Source: Vulcanimicrobiota bacterium (GTDB taxonomy: Bacteria; Vulcanimicrobiota; Vulcanimicrobiia; Vulcanimicrobiales; Vulcanimicrobiaceae). From it: a stretch of 46,744 nt of DNA. The stretch is taken from NCBI GenBank assembly GCA_003136355.1, contig PLED01000067.1, positions 15,619 to 62,362 of the forward strand. The letters run 5' to 3'. Below, piece after piece: positions 18,793 through 25,867 of this stretch. The position numbers and the translations under genes were made by a program. The number at the start of each line of letters is the position of its first letter. Positions within the stretch are counted from its first letter, which is position 1. A model generated the notes under the pieces. The model ran no database searches. It was given only the letters and a program-made list of their open reading frames with translations, and was not told the origin of the DNA.

Positions 18793-18855
18793 AACGGACT
18801 CCTGTTAGGGCGCGCCGAGCCGGGTACCTTTCGGGCTCCCCGGCCGCCGGGAGTC

Positions 18856-18885
18856 TTGCAGCGGCGGGCCCCGCTGTGCTATAGT
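18856..18885 (+). promoter_or_regulatory. Probable sigma70-type promoter of rpmA
   Basis: TTGCAG (18856-18861), an 18-base spacer and TATAGT (18880-18885) read as -35 and -10 boxes. The predicted transcription start near 18892 lies only about 3 bases before the rpmA ATG at 18895, and there is no Shine-Dalgarno sequence, so the mRNA would be leaderless or nearly so. An inverted repeat CAGCGG/CCGCTG (18859-18876) overlaps the -35 box and spacer and could be an operator. Confidence 0.55.
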
Positions 18886-18894
18886 GCTGCGGCC

Positions 18895-19173
18895 ATGTTC
18901 CTCTTCGACTTACAACTTTTCGCTTCCAAAAAAGGCGCCGGCTCGACCCGGAACGGCCGCGATTCGAACGCCCAGCGGCTGGGGGTCAAACGGTTTGGCG
19001 GCCAGGTCGTCATTGCGGGCAACATTCTGGTCCGCCAGCGCGGAACGCGCGTTTGCCCGGGCGAGAACGTCGGCATGGGCAAAGACCACACGCTCTTCGC
19101 ACTGGCCGACGGAGTCGTAGAGTTTGCGATGCACCGCAATCGCAAGCACATCCACGTGCGCGCGGTCGCCTGA
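18895..19173 (+). CDS. rpmA: 50S ribosomal protein L27 with cleavable N-terminal extension
   Basis: L27 reaches the peptidyl transferase centre with its N-terminus. It has 92 residues. [20 protein letters not shown] carries the hydrophobic extension ending in LQLF-A that Prp-type cysteine proteases remove in Firmicutes and relatives to expose ASKKG; the core [19 protein letters not shown] and [15 protein letters not shown] is standard. Neither rplU nor prp lies next to it, unlike the common rplU-prp-rpmA order. A Rho-independent terminator follows 24 bases after the stop. Confidence 0.96.
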   Translation: MFLFDLQLFASKKGAGSTRNGRDSNAQRLGVKRFGGQVVIAGNILVRQRGTRVCPGENVGMGKDHTLFALADGVVEFAMHRNRKHIHVRAVA

Positions 19174-19197
19174 AACCGCGGCGCGTCTCACCTGAAG

Positions 19198-19218
19198 AGG
19201 GCCTGCGGGTCCTTTTTT
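19198..19218 (+). terminator. Rho-independent terminator after rpmA
   Basis: A six-pair stem, AGGGCC with GGTCCT-type partner (one G-T wobble), encloses a TGCG tetraloop and is followed by a run of six T (19213-19218). It lies between rpmA and obgE, so obgE is either served by readthrough or by a promoter I cannot see in the short gap. Confidence 0.75.
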
Positions 19219-19228
19219 GTTTCACACC

Positions 19229-20491
19229 ATGCAATTCATAGACGAAGCCTCAATCGATGTGGCTGCCGGTAACGGCGGCAACGGCAAGGTCGCATGGCGG
19301 CGCGAGAAGTTCATTCCCAAAGGCGGACCCGCCGGCGGCGACGGCGGTCACGGCGGCAGTATCTATATGGAAGCGTCTCCGGAGCTTTCCACGCTTGTGG
19401 AGTTTCGCTTCAAGCGCCAGTTTTCGGCCGACTCCGGCAACGCCGGCGGCACCTCGAACAAGTCGGGACGCAGCGGCGAAGATCTCATTATCAAAGTGCC
19501 GCCCGGAACGCTGCTTTATCGTGGGGCCGAAGACGAACCGGAACACTTCTTTGCCGACCTCAGCACGCCCGGAGAGCGGATGCTCGTCGCCAAAGGTGGG
19601 CGCGGCGGCTTGGGCAATCAGCACTTCGCAACGAGCACGCGGCAAGCTCCGCGCTTTGCCGAAAAGGGCGAGCCGGGCGAACGCTTCCGCTTCCGCATGG
19701 AGCTGCGGCTGCTCGCCGATTGCGGAATTATCGGCGTTCCCAACGCCGGCAAATCGACGCTGCTGGCTTCGGTTTCGGCGGCCCGTCCGAAAATCGCCGA
19801 CTATCCGTTCACCACGCTCGAACCGCAGCTCGGCGTCGTCAGGATCTCCGATGAGGAGTCGTTCGTGTTGGTCGACGTCCCCGGTCTGATCGAAGGCGCG
19901 CATACCGGCGCGGGGCTGGGCGATCAATTTTTGCGGCACGTCGAGCGCACGCGCGTGCTGATCCATCTGCTCGACGGCGGAAAAGATCTCGACGAGATAT
20001 TGGCAGACAAGTCGACGATCGAAAAAGAGCTGCGCGCGTGGAACCCGCGGCTCGTTGAAAAGCCCGTGCTGCTGGCAGTTTCGAAACTCGATCTTCCGCA
20101 GGCGCGCGAGCGTCTGCGCGAACTGCGCGATCAGTTCCCGCATGTCTACGGCATTAGCGCGGCGACGCGCGAAGGCGTGCAAGAATTAATGTATGCCGCC
20201 GCGCGCGCGATCGCCGAAGCTCCGCCCGTTGAAGTCGCACCCGATAGCGCCGCCGTCATCAACCTCAAGCCGTCCGAGCCGTATTCCATTACAAAGGAAG
20301 ACGGCGTCTTCGTGATCGCGGGGGAGCGCGTGGAACGCCTAGCCGCCATGACCGACTTCGATTCAGATGAGGGTCTGGCACGCTTCGAACAGATTCTCGC
20401 CAAGATGGGCGTGGAGAAAAAACTGCGCGAGCTCGGCGCGGCCGAAGGAGACACCGTGCGCATCGGCCCATACGAGTTTTTGTACTCATAA
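19229..20491 (+). CDS. obgE: GTPase Obg
   Basis: Large-ribosomal-subunit assembly GTPase, also tied to stress responses. It has 420 residues: Gly-rich Obg fold (1-158) beginning MQFIDEASIDVAAGNGGNG, then the G domain with G1 GVPNAGKST (about 169), switch region PFTTLEPQLGVV and G3 DVPGLIEGA, and a C-terminal OCT domain ending GDTVRIGPYEFLYS. The G4 motif reads SKLD instead of NKxD. ATG 19229 gives the family N-terminus; an in-frame TTG at 19217 sits in the terminator T-run and is not chosen. No Shine-Dalgarno is seen. Confidence 0.96.
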   Translation: MQFIDEASIDVAAGNGGNGKVAWRREKFIPKGGPAGGDGGHGGSIYMEASPELSTLVEFRFKRQFSADSGNAGGTSNKSGRSGEDLIIKVPPGTLLYRGAEDEPEHFFADLSTPGERMLVAKGGRGGLGNQHFATSTRQAPRFAEKGEPGERFRFRMELRLLADCGIIGVPNAGKSTLLASVSAARPKIADYPFTTLEPQLGVVRISDEESFVLVDVPGLIEGAHTGAGLGDQFLRHVERTRVLIHLLDGGKDLDEILADKSTIEKELRAWNPRLVEKPVLLAVSKLDLPQARERLRELRDQFPHVYGISAATREGVQELMYAAARAIAEAPPVEVAPDSAAVINLKPSEPYSITKEDGVFVIAGERVERLAAMTDFDSDEGLARFEQILAKMGVEKKLRELGAAEGDTVRIGPYEFLYS

Positions 20492-20494
20492 TGC

Positions 20495-20530
20495 CCCTTC
20501 GACAAACTCAGGACTCCGGCGCTATGCGCC
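20495..20530. repeat. Widespread CTTCGACAA-CTCAGGA-type intergenic repeat plus hairpin
   Basis: The 49-base gap between obgE and nadD holds CCCTTCGACAAACTCAGGAC (20495 on), which resembles a short repeat I know from intergenic regions of many bacteria. Directly after it GGCGC-TAT-GCGCC (20518-20530) makes a perfect 5-bp hairpin. Only one copy is seen in this window, so its repeat status here rests on remembered similarity. Confidence 0.5.
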
Positions 20531-20540
20531 TCCGGCAATA

Positions 20541-21152
20541 ATGAAATTAGGAATTTTCGGGGGCACATTTGATCCCGTGCACAACCTGCATCTCTTCATC
20601 GCGGAGTCCGCGCGGCGCCTCGAAGATCTGGACCGCGTGATTTTCGTTCCGACCAATAACGTGCACTACCGCGAAAAACCCGCGGCCTCAGCCGAACAGC
20701 GTTACGACATGTTGAAGCTCGCGATCGCAACCAACGACCGTTTTGCGCTCGACCGCAGCGACTTGGAACCGGGTGCTACCGGATACACCGCCGACTTGCT
20801 GCCGCGGCTGCACGCGCAGTATCCCAGCGACAGCTTCGTCTTCGTGACCGGCGCCGACTCACTCGCCGAAAGCTCGTGGGTCAGGTTCGAGGAAGTGCTC
20901 GAATCGCTCGAAGCCTTCGTGATCGCGCCGCGTGCAGGCATCGCGGCCGACACGCTTTCCCGCGTGGTTTCGGCCGTTCCGGCCGCTTTACGCTCGCGCA
21001 TAAAAACGCTGAACCTGCCCGAAATGCCCGAAAGCTCGACGCTCATACGCGCGATGCTCGCACAAGGCAGATCGGCGCGCTACCTGGTACCCGAACCGGT
21101 GTGGGAGTACATCACCGTCAACAACGTCTACGGACCGCGCGATGAAGCGTAG
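20541..21152 (+). CDS. nadD: Nicotinate-nucleotide adenylyltransferase
   Basis: Adenylates nicotinate mononucleotide on the way to NAD. It has 203 residues. MKLGIFGGTFDPVHNLHL is the nucleotidyltransferase start, VIFVPTNNVHYREKP, FVFVTGADSLAE and the C-terminal PESSTLIRAML motif fit NadD. The [H/T]xGH motif reads HNLH: Leu16 replaces the conserved Gly. ATG 20541 restores the family N-terminus; the longer reading runs back through obgE. obgE-nadD is a common pair, often followed by rsfS, which is absent here. Confidence 0.93.
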   Translation: MKLGIFGGTFDPVHNLHLFIAESARRLEDLDRVIFVPTNNVHYREKPAASAEQRYDMLKLAIATNDRFALDRSDLEPGATGYTADLLPRLHAQYPSDSFVFVTGADSLAESSWVRFEEVLESLEAFVIAPRAGIAADTLSRVVSAVPAALRSRIKTLNLPEMPESSTLIRAMLAQGRSARYLVPEPVWEYITVNNVYGPRDEA

Positions 21153-21531
21153 ATTCGTTTTCGCGTTGCTCGGCGCAGCGCTAACAGGATGCGCGAGCGG
21201 CCCCGTGACCGTTGAGAAAGCCATGGGACTCTGCGCGCGCGGCGTGCCCGCTGTTGAGGTGACGGCAAACGGATCCGTTGCGCGCCTGCTGGGCAGTTAT
21301 TCATCGGCAAACGGAACGCATGAGGGTTTTTTACTGCGCAGCAACGCCCTGATGATTCGTATCGAAAACAACACGACGATCACCGGACAGATTCCGCTTT
21401 CGAAAGGCGAAACGGTTTCGCTGCAAGGACAGTACGAGTGCAACGACGGCGTGATCCACTGGACGCATCACGATCCGCGCGGACGTCACCTGGGCGGCTT
21501 CATCGAAGCCGGAGGAAAGATCTACCGTTAG
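21142..21531 (+). CDS. DUF3465-like lipoprotein
   Basis: A 129-residue predicted lipoprotein. The signal peptide MKRRFVFALLGAALTGC has a lipobox LTGC with the lipidated cysteine at 17. The C-terminal half, with GQYECNDGVIHWTHHDPRGR and then HLGGFIEAGGKIY, matches the HWTHHDPxGRH signature I associate with DUF3465. The family fold resembles small beta-barrel domains; no function is known. It overlaps nadD by 11 bases and ends before maf, so it is probably co-transcribed with both. Confidence 0.8.
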   Translation: MKRRFVFALLGAALTGCASGPVTVEKAMGLCARGVPAVEVTANGSVARLLGSYSSANGTHEGFLLRSNALMIRIENNTTITGQIPLSKGETVSLQGQYECNDGVIHWTHHDPRGRHLGGFIEAGGKIYR

Positions 21532-21538
21532 GATCATT

Positions 21539-22102
21539 TTGGCGAGCGCGTCGCCGCGCCGCTTGGAGTTGCTGCAGTCGCTCGGCTTGGATGTCCAGGT
21601 CGAACCGAGCGGGTATCACGAACCCGAGCGCGCCGAACTTTCTCCTCGCGATCTCGCGCTCGACCATGCGCGCGCGAAGTGCGAAGCCGTCGCGATGCAC
21701 TTTCCCCACGAAGTCGTGGTCGCCGCCGATACGGTCGTCGACGTTGACGGAACCGCGTACAACAAACCGCGCGACGTAGCCGATGCGCGCCGCATGCTGT
21801 CCGATCTGAGCGGCCGCACGCACGTCGTTCACACGGCGCTGGCAATTTCCGCCGCGGGCAAGATCGTGCTCGAAAGCGAGAGCACGCGCGTGACGTTCTT
21901 CCAGCTGGAGCCTGGCGAAATCGACCGGTATATCGAAAGCGGCGAACCCTTCGACAAGGCCGGCGGCTACGGGATTCAGGCGCATGGCGCCTCGCTGGTG
22001 GAGCGGATCGACGGCGATTTTTACACGGTGATGGGCTTCCCGCTGGCCCGATTCGTACGAACGCTCCGCCGGTTGGGATTTGTCTTGCCGATAACGAATT
22101 AG
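21539..22102 (+). CDS. maf: Maf-like nucleotide pyrophosphatase
   Basis: Maf proteins hydrolyse nucleoside triphosphates (dTTP/UTP or modified nucleotides) and are linked to cell division control. ASASPRRLELLQSLG, AADTVVDVDG, KPRDVADARRMLSDLSG and GEPFDKAGGYGIQAHGA are diagnostic. I report the TTG at 21539 (187 residues), which has AGGA 5 bases upstream. It cuts the first strand, though: in-frame codons ATC-ATT-TTG just before would give the family-typical M-I-L-A-S-A-S-P-R-R if ATC 21533 were the start. It sits between the lipoprotein and mreC. Confidence 0.92.
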   Translation: MASASPRRLELLQSLGLDVQVEPSGYHEPERAELSPRDLALDHARAKCEAVAMHFPHEVVVAADTVVDVDGTAYNKPRDVADARRMLSDLSGRTHVVHTALAISAAGKIVLESESTRVTFFQLEPGEIDRYIESGEPFDKAGGYGIQAHGASLVERIDGDFYTVMGFPLARFVRTLRRLGFVLPITN

Positions 22103-22135
22103 CAGAGTCCCTACTCGGCAGGGGAGTTTTTAGCT

Positions 22136-22939
22136 ATCTTTACTTATCGGGACGAACGTAGGCTTTTCGCGGTACTCGGGGTGATTATCGCGGCGGCGCT
22201 TGTCGCGCTGCTGCAGGTGACCGCGGCGCGCACCGGCACGCCCAGCCCGCTGACGGCCATCGCGACCACGCTCGGAATCGGCATCGAAGCCGGCGCTTCC
22301 AACGCCGTCGGCGCCGTGCGTTCGGGCGGCCGGACCGCGCTGAGCCTCCCGGCCCTGCGGGCGCAGAACGCCGCGCTGAAGTCAGAAAACGTGCAGCTGC
22401 AGCGGGAGAACGCACGCCTACATGAAGCCCTGGCAGCTTCGAACAGTCAGCTCGCCGTTCAGCCGCAGCTCCAGAGCTATGCGGGGGCGATCGAGGCGCG
22501 CGTGATCGGCTTCCCGCCCGAGGGCGGCATCCAAACCGTAACGATCGACAAAGGCACGCGCAGCGGCGTGGCGCGCGACGACGGCGTGCTTGCCGGTCCG
22601 GGCGTCATCGGGCGCGTGATCGAAGCGTCGCCATTCACCAGCCAAGTTGCACTGCTCACGGATTTCACGAGCACGATTCCGGCGCTCGTGCAGCGCGGCC
22701 GCTATTGGGGCATCGCGCGCGGCAACGCCGACTCGGTGCGGCTCGAATATGTTTCGCAAGACGCGCAATTGCGTCCCGGCGACAAAGTCGTCACGGCCGA
22801 AGCGCGCTCATTCCATTCCGGCGCGCTGCTCGGAACGATCGTCAAGATCGAACGCGACTCCGCACTCTATCAAACGGCGATCGTGAAACCGGCGGTCGAC
22901 TTCTCGACGCTCGACCGCGTTGTCGTCCTTCCGCGCTAA
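22136..22939 (+). CDS. mreC: Rod shape-determining protein MreC, apparent AUC start
   Basis: Elongasome scaffold that links MreB filaments to PBP2/RodA in the periplasm. From 22136 it has 267 residues: short cytoplasmic FTYRDERR, one membrane segment (LFAVLGVIIAAALVALLQVT), a coiled coil (ALRAQNAALKSENVQLQREN), then the beta-barrel periplasmic domain (VIGFPPEGGIQTVTIDKG, PGVIGRVIEA, PGDKVVTA, VDFSTLDRVVVL). The only ordinary start, GTG 22181, cuts the membrane helix and removes the positive flank. ATC 22136 has AGGGGAG 9 bases upstream and gives a normal N-terminus. No mreB is adjacent. Confidence 0.88.
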   Translation: MFTYRDERRLFAVLGVIIAAALVALLQVTAARTGTPSPLTAIATTLGIGIEAGASNAVGAVRSGGRTALSLPALRAQNAALKSENVQLQRENARLHEALAASNSQLAVQPQLQSYAGAIEARVIGFPPEGGIQTVTIDKGTRSGVARDDGVLAGPGVIGRVIEASPFTSQVALLTDFTSTIPALVQRGRYWGIARGNADSVRLEYVSQDAQLRPGDKVVTAEARSFHSGALLGTIVKIERDSALYQTAIVKPAVDFSTLDRVVVLPR

Positions 22940-23462
22940 ACCTCAAGAAACTCCGTTTGCGGGTCCCTATTGGTGGCAAGCCGCTATTTTTTTGGCGATC
23001 GCGCTGCTCGCGCAGATCGAGCTCATGCATTTCCTCACGTGGCGTCACGCCGAGCCCAGTCTGGTTTTGGTTGCCGTCGTGTGGTATGCGCTGCGCACCG
23101 ACCTCCGGCGCGCGGTTGTTTTCGGACTGATCGCGGGCGCGTGCGAAGATATTTTAGACGGAGCGCTGACCGACGCGGCAACGGGCGGCGGCTGGACTAT
23201 CGCTACGACGGGCACCGCGCTGTTGGTCGGTTCGCTCTCGCAAGGTTTTTTTGCGGACTCGATTCCGGTGCTGACCGCAGCGGTCGCAATTGGAACGCTG
23301 GTCCGGCGCCTGATCTTTTGGAGCGTGCTTTCGCTGGAGGGGTATCCGCGCGGCTACGCCGGCATTCACGCGCACCAAGCCATCTGGGAAGCGCTTATGA
23401 ACGCGGCAATCGCCGCGACCTTGATGCTGGTTTTGCGTCTTGTGGAGCGGCGTAAAGCGTGA
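22920..23462 (+). CDS. mreD: Rod shape-determining protein MreD-like membrane protein
   Basis: A 180-residue integral membrane protein with about five hydrophobic segments, standing between mreC and mrdA, the standard place for mreD. Residues such as LVLVAVVWYALRTDLRRAVVFG and FGLIAGACEDILDGALT resemble the MreD GFxxGLxxD region. TTG 22920 is the best start available and overlaps mreC by 20 bases; no ribosome-binding site is obvious. Assignment relies on hydropathy, motif and context together. Confidence 0.8.
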   Translation: MSSFRAKPQETPFAGPYWWQAAIFLAIALLAQIELMHFLTWRHAEPSLVLVAVVWYALRTDLRRAVVFGLIAGACEDILDGALTDAATGGGWTIATTGTALLVGSLSQGFFADSIPVLTAAVAIGTLVRRLIFWSVLSLEGYPRGYAGIHAHQAIWEALMNAAIAATLMLVLRLVERRKA

Positions 23463-25309
23463 TGTACCGCCGCAAACCAGCGTGGGAACGATCGACGTGG
23501 CGGATTGTGGTCTTCGCCTTCATCGTCGCGCTCGCGCTCATCGGCTTGTTCGCGCGGCTTATTCAGGTGCAGCTCGTGCAAGGCGACGCGTTTCGCGCGG
23601 CGGCTCAGGAAAATCAGATCAGGCTGATTCCGGTTGCCGCGCCGCGCGGCTCCATCGTTGATCGCAACGGCAATCCCATCGTCCGCAGCCGGCCGTCATT
23701 CGTCGTCGCCGTCATTCCGTCGGAGCTGACCGATCTGACAACCGAGCTCAAGAGCGTGTCGCAAGCCATCGCCGTTCCGGTCGAAAAATTGCGCTTCCAA
23801 CTCTTCAACCATCACGGCGTCAGTTACAAGACGTTCGACGAATTGGACGCAAACGAGCCGTACGGCCCCGTCATCATCGCCAGCGATCTCTCCGTACAGC
23901 AGGTCGTCAAACTGACGGAACTGCTTGTCGATCTGCCGGGCTTCGACGTCGAAGCGCAAGCCGTGCGCGACTATCCGTACGGCCCGCAAGGTTCGGCGTT
24001 CGTCGGTTACGTTGGGCAGATCAGCGAAGACGAGTACAAGGCGCTGCGCAATCTCGGTTACTCGCCCAACGACGTGATCGGCAAAGACGGACTCGAGTAC
24101 ACCTACGATCGTTACTTGCGCGGCGAACCCGGCGGACAGCGCGTTGTCGTCGACGCGCAAAGCCAAGTCGTGCCTGGGATAAAACTTCCCGCCAAACAGC
24201 CCGTTGCAGGCGATACGCTCGTGCTCAACATCGATTGGCGGCTGCAGCGCATTGTCGAACGCGCGCTGGCCAACGGCATCCATTCATGGGCGGGCAGCCG
24301 CTCAGGCGTTGGCGGGGCCGTGGTCGTCGAGGATCCTTGGACGGGCGCGATCCGCGCTATCGCGAGTTATCCGAGCTTCGACCCGAACGCGTTCGCATCG
24401 AACGACTACAAAAAAATAGCGCACTATCTCATGGCAGCTCCGCCGGCGCTATTCAATCGTGCGATCGGAGCGGGGACACCTACCGGGTCCACTTTCAAAA
24501 TGGTAACGGGATCCGCCGCGCTCACAACCGGCGTCGTTAAAGTCAACGAGCCCGTCTACGACAGCGGCGCGTGGAACTGCGGTGGCGCGATCTTCCGTGA
24601 CTTGGCCTCCGGAGGTTTAGGCTCGACGGGATTCGTGCGCGCGCTCGCCGCGTCTTCGGACGGATATTTCTTTCAAATGGGCTGGCGTTTAGGTAACGCG
24701 CGCTTGCGCAAGTACGCGCTGGCGTTCGGGCTCGCCGCGAAAACCGGCATCGATCTTCCGGGTGAATTCGAAGGCAACTGGCCGACGAATGCATCGATGC
24801 TCAAAAGTTCCGGCCTTCCTTTGGAACCGTCCGACGTTTGCAGCTTAGCGATCGGCCAAGGCGCGATGCAAGCCACGCCTCTGCAGATGGCAAACGTGGA
24901 GTCCGCCGTAGTCAACGGCGGCACACTTTACCACCCGCATATCGTCGGCGAGATTCGCGATCCGAACGGACGCGTGGTGAAACGCTTCGCGCCACAGATC
25001 ATCCGCCAGGTTCCCGTAACGCAGGACGCGCTCAAAGCCGTGCGTCAGGGCATGGATGAAGTAACCGATCCGGGCGGCACCGCCTACGGCTTGGCGATTA
25101 CGGGCTTACCCTATGGCGGAAAGACCGGCACTGCCGAAACCGCCGGCGGATCGGGACCGAACACGACGTGGTTCGTCGCGTACGCGCCCGCCAAACACGC
25201 AACGATCGCCATGGCGGTCTTCGTTGATCGTTCCGGCGGCTACGGCGCGCAGGTCGCAGCGCCGATCGCGCGCGCGATCATGGTGCAGTATTTCCATAAA
25301 AAACCCTAG
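23459..25309 (+). CDS. mrdA: Penicillin-binding protein 2 (elongasome transpeptidase)
   Basis: Class B PBP that cross-links peptidoglycan during elongation. It has 616 residues: membrane anchor about 18-40, dimerisation/pedestal domain to about 250, transpeptidase domain after that with SxxK at S344-T-F-K347 (TGSTFKMVTG), SxN-type motif SSD near 398, and K555-T-G (GGKTGTAETAGG). The junction GTGATG allows a GTG start at 23459 (GTGA overlap with mreD) or ATG at 23462. rodA, the usual partner, is not adjacent. Its last codons AAA-AAA-CCC-TAG are part of the left arm of the long structured element downstream. Confidence 0.95.
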   Translation: MMYRRKPAWERSTWRIVVFAFIVALALIGLFARLIQVQLVQGDAFRAAAQENQIRLIPVAAPRGSIVDRNGNPIVRSRPSFVVAVIPSELTDLTTELKSVSQAIAVPVEKLRFQLFNHHGVSYKTFDELDANEPYGPVIIASDLSVQQVVKLTELLVDLPGFDVEAQAVRDYPYGPQGSAFVGYVGQISEDEYKALRNLGYSPNDVIGKDGLEYTYDRYLRGEPGGQRVVVDAQSQVVPGIKLPAKQPVAGDTLVLNIDWRLQRIVERALANGIHSWAGSRSGVGGAVVVEDPWTGAIRAIASYPSFDPNAFASNDYKKIAHYLMAAPPALFNRAIGAGTPTGSTFKMVTGSAALTTGVVKVNEPVYDSGAWNCGGAIFRDLASGGLGSTGFVRALAASSDGYFFQMGWRLGNARLRKYALAFGLAAKTGIDLPGEFEGNWPTNASMLKSSGLPLEPSDVCSLAIGQGAMQATPLQMANVESAVVNGGTLYHPHIVGEIRDPNGRVVKRFAPQIIRQVPVTQDALKAVRQGMDEVTDPGGTAYGLAITGLPYGGKTGTAETAGGSGPNTTWFVAYAPAKHATIAMAVFVDRSGGYGAQVAAPIARAIMVQYFHKKP

Positions 25310-25488
25310 CTCTTAAATATAAGGCTCGCCCACGCACCGGTTCGCACGGCTCTGAATTCACCGCGAAGCCATGGATGGCGAGAGCGGTCTGAATTCAGGA
25401 GCGCAGACGGGCACATGGACGTGCCCGGCAAGTGTCCGTGAGAACCGGTGTGTGGGCGGGCCTTATTGTAAGAGGCTGAGGGTTTTTT
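25298..25488 (+). ncRNA. Long structured RNA/terminator with two ANGGAN hexaloops (candidate CsrA-type sponge)
   Basis: Seen in sequence: A6 at 25298-25303 pairs with T6 at 25483-25488 as the end of a 17-bp outer stem with two single-G bulges (25474, 25478). After a small internal loop a 25-bp stem (25319-25343 with 25442-25466) has only two non-Watson-Crick pairs, both G-U on the plus strand. A G-A mismatch and 5 more pairs follow. Inside are two hairpins. One at 25352-25398 has a GA-rich internal loop and GCC-AUGGAU-GGC; the other at 25408-25427 is GGGCAC-AUGGAC-GUGCCC. Both loops are ANGGAN closed by C-G, the CsrA/RsmA site shape. It overlaps the ends of mrdA and the convergent gene, so it is at least a bidirectional terminator. 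Confidence 0.72.
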
Positions 25489-25867
25489 CGATCCGTTCCG
25501 CACGCGCGCCGGGATGGCGCTTGACGTGCGCGCGCACGCGCTCGGCCGCACCGCGCTTTTCGAGAACGTGTGCAGCCGCGAGCGCGACCGGTTCGGACGG
25601 ATCGTCTAGCGCGTGTACGAGCAATCCGTCGGCGCGTTCGTCATGCAAATCGGCAACGGCAAAGACCAGGTCGCAGCGCGCAGCTTCCGAGAGTGTCGCG
25701 AATTCTTCGCCCGCCTGCGCGGTCCAAGCGGTGTCGGGCTTCCACGGATCGTTCGGCGGCAGCTCCGGCTCTTCGATCGCTTTGCGCTCCGGCGAGAGCC
25801 ATGCATACAAGCCAACGCAGATCGCGACGGCGACGATGATCAGCAGTACGATGACGAGCGCGTTCAC
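25463..25867 (-). CDS. Small membrane-anchored protein with HEAT-like helices
   Basis: A 134-residue protein. Residues 4-22 (LVIVLLIIVAVAICVGLYA) form one membrane segment at the N-terminus, followed by an acidic-proline linker (EEPELPPNDPW) and a helical region (ARCDLVFAVADLHDERADGL, DDPSEPVALAAAHVLEKRGA) that looks like one or two HEAT-type repeats. GTG 25867 makes a GTGA overlap with the stop of the large repeat protein, so the two are translated together and probably work together. Its stop lies in the right arm of the structured element. No family recognised. Confidence 0.7.
   Translation of the reverse strand: MNALVIVLLIIVAVAICVGLYAWLSPERKAIEEPELPPNDPWKPDTAWTAQAGEEFATLSEAARCDLVFAVADLHDERADGLLVHALDDPSEPVALAAAHVLEKRGAAERVRAHVKRHPGARAERIEKTLSLLQ

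Noticed and set aside
18838-18850. CCCGGC-C-GCCGGG palindrome upstream of rpmA and fabF as a terminator
   Set aside because: It has no T-run and lies between divergent genes; at most it is an operator, and GC-rich palindromes of this size are expected by chance.
213-19173. Long open frames on the strand opposite to obvious genes (for example 869-1936, 3586-4767, 15750-16892, 18352-19173)
   Set aside because: GC-rich codon use produces long antisense frames. Their translations are Arg/Ala/His-rich and low in conserved motifs, and each lies over a clearly identified gene. The real rpmA is only the last part of 18352-19173.
25310-25462. The mrdA downstream structure as SRP RNA, 6S RNA or tmRNA
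   Set aside because: It lacks the SRP GNAR-type apical domain, the large central bubble of 6S RNA and any tRNA-like part. The fold is a long closed stem with two small hairpins.
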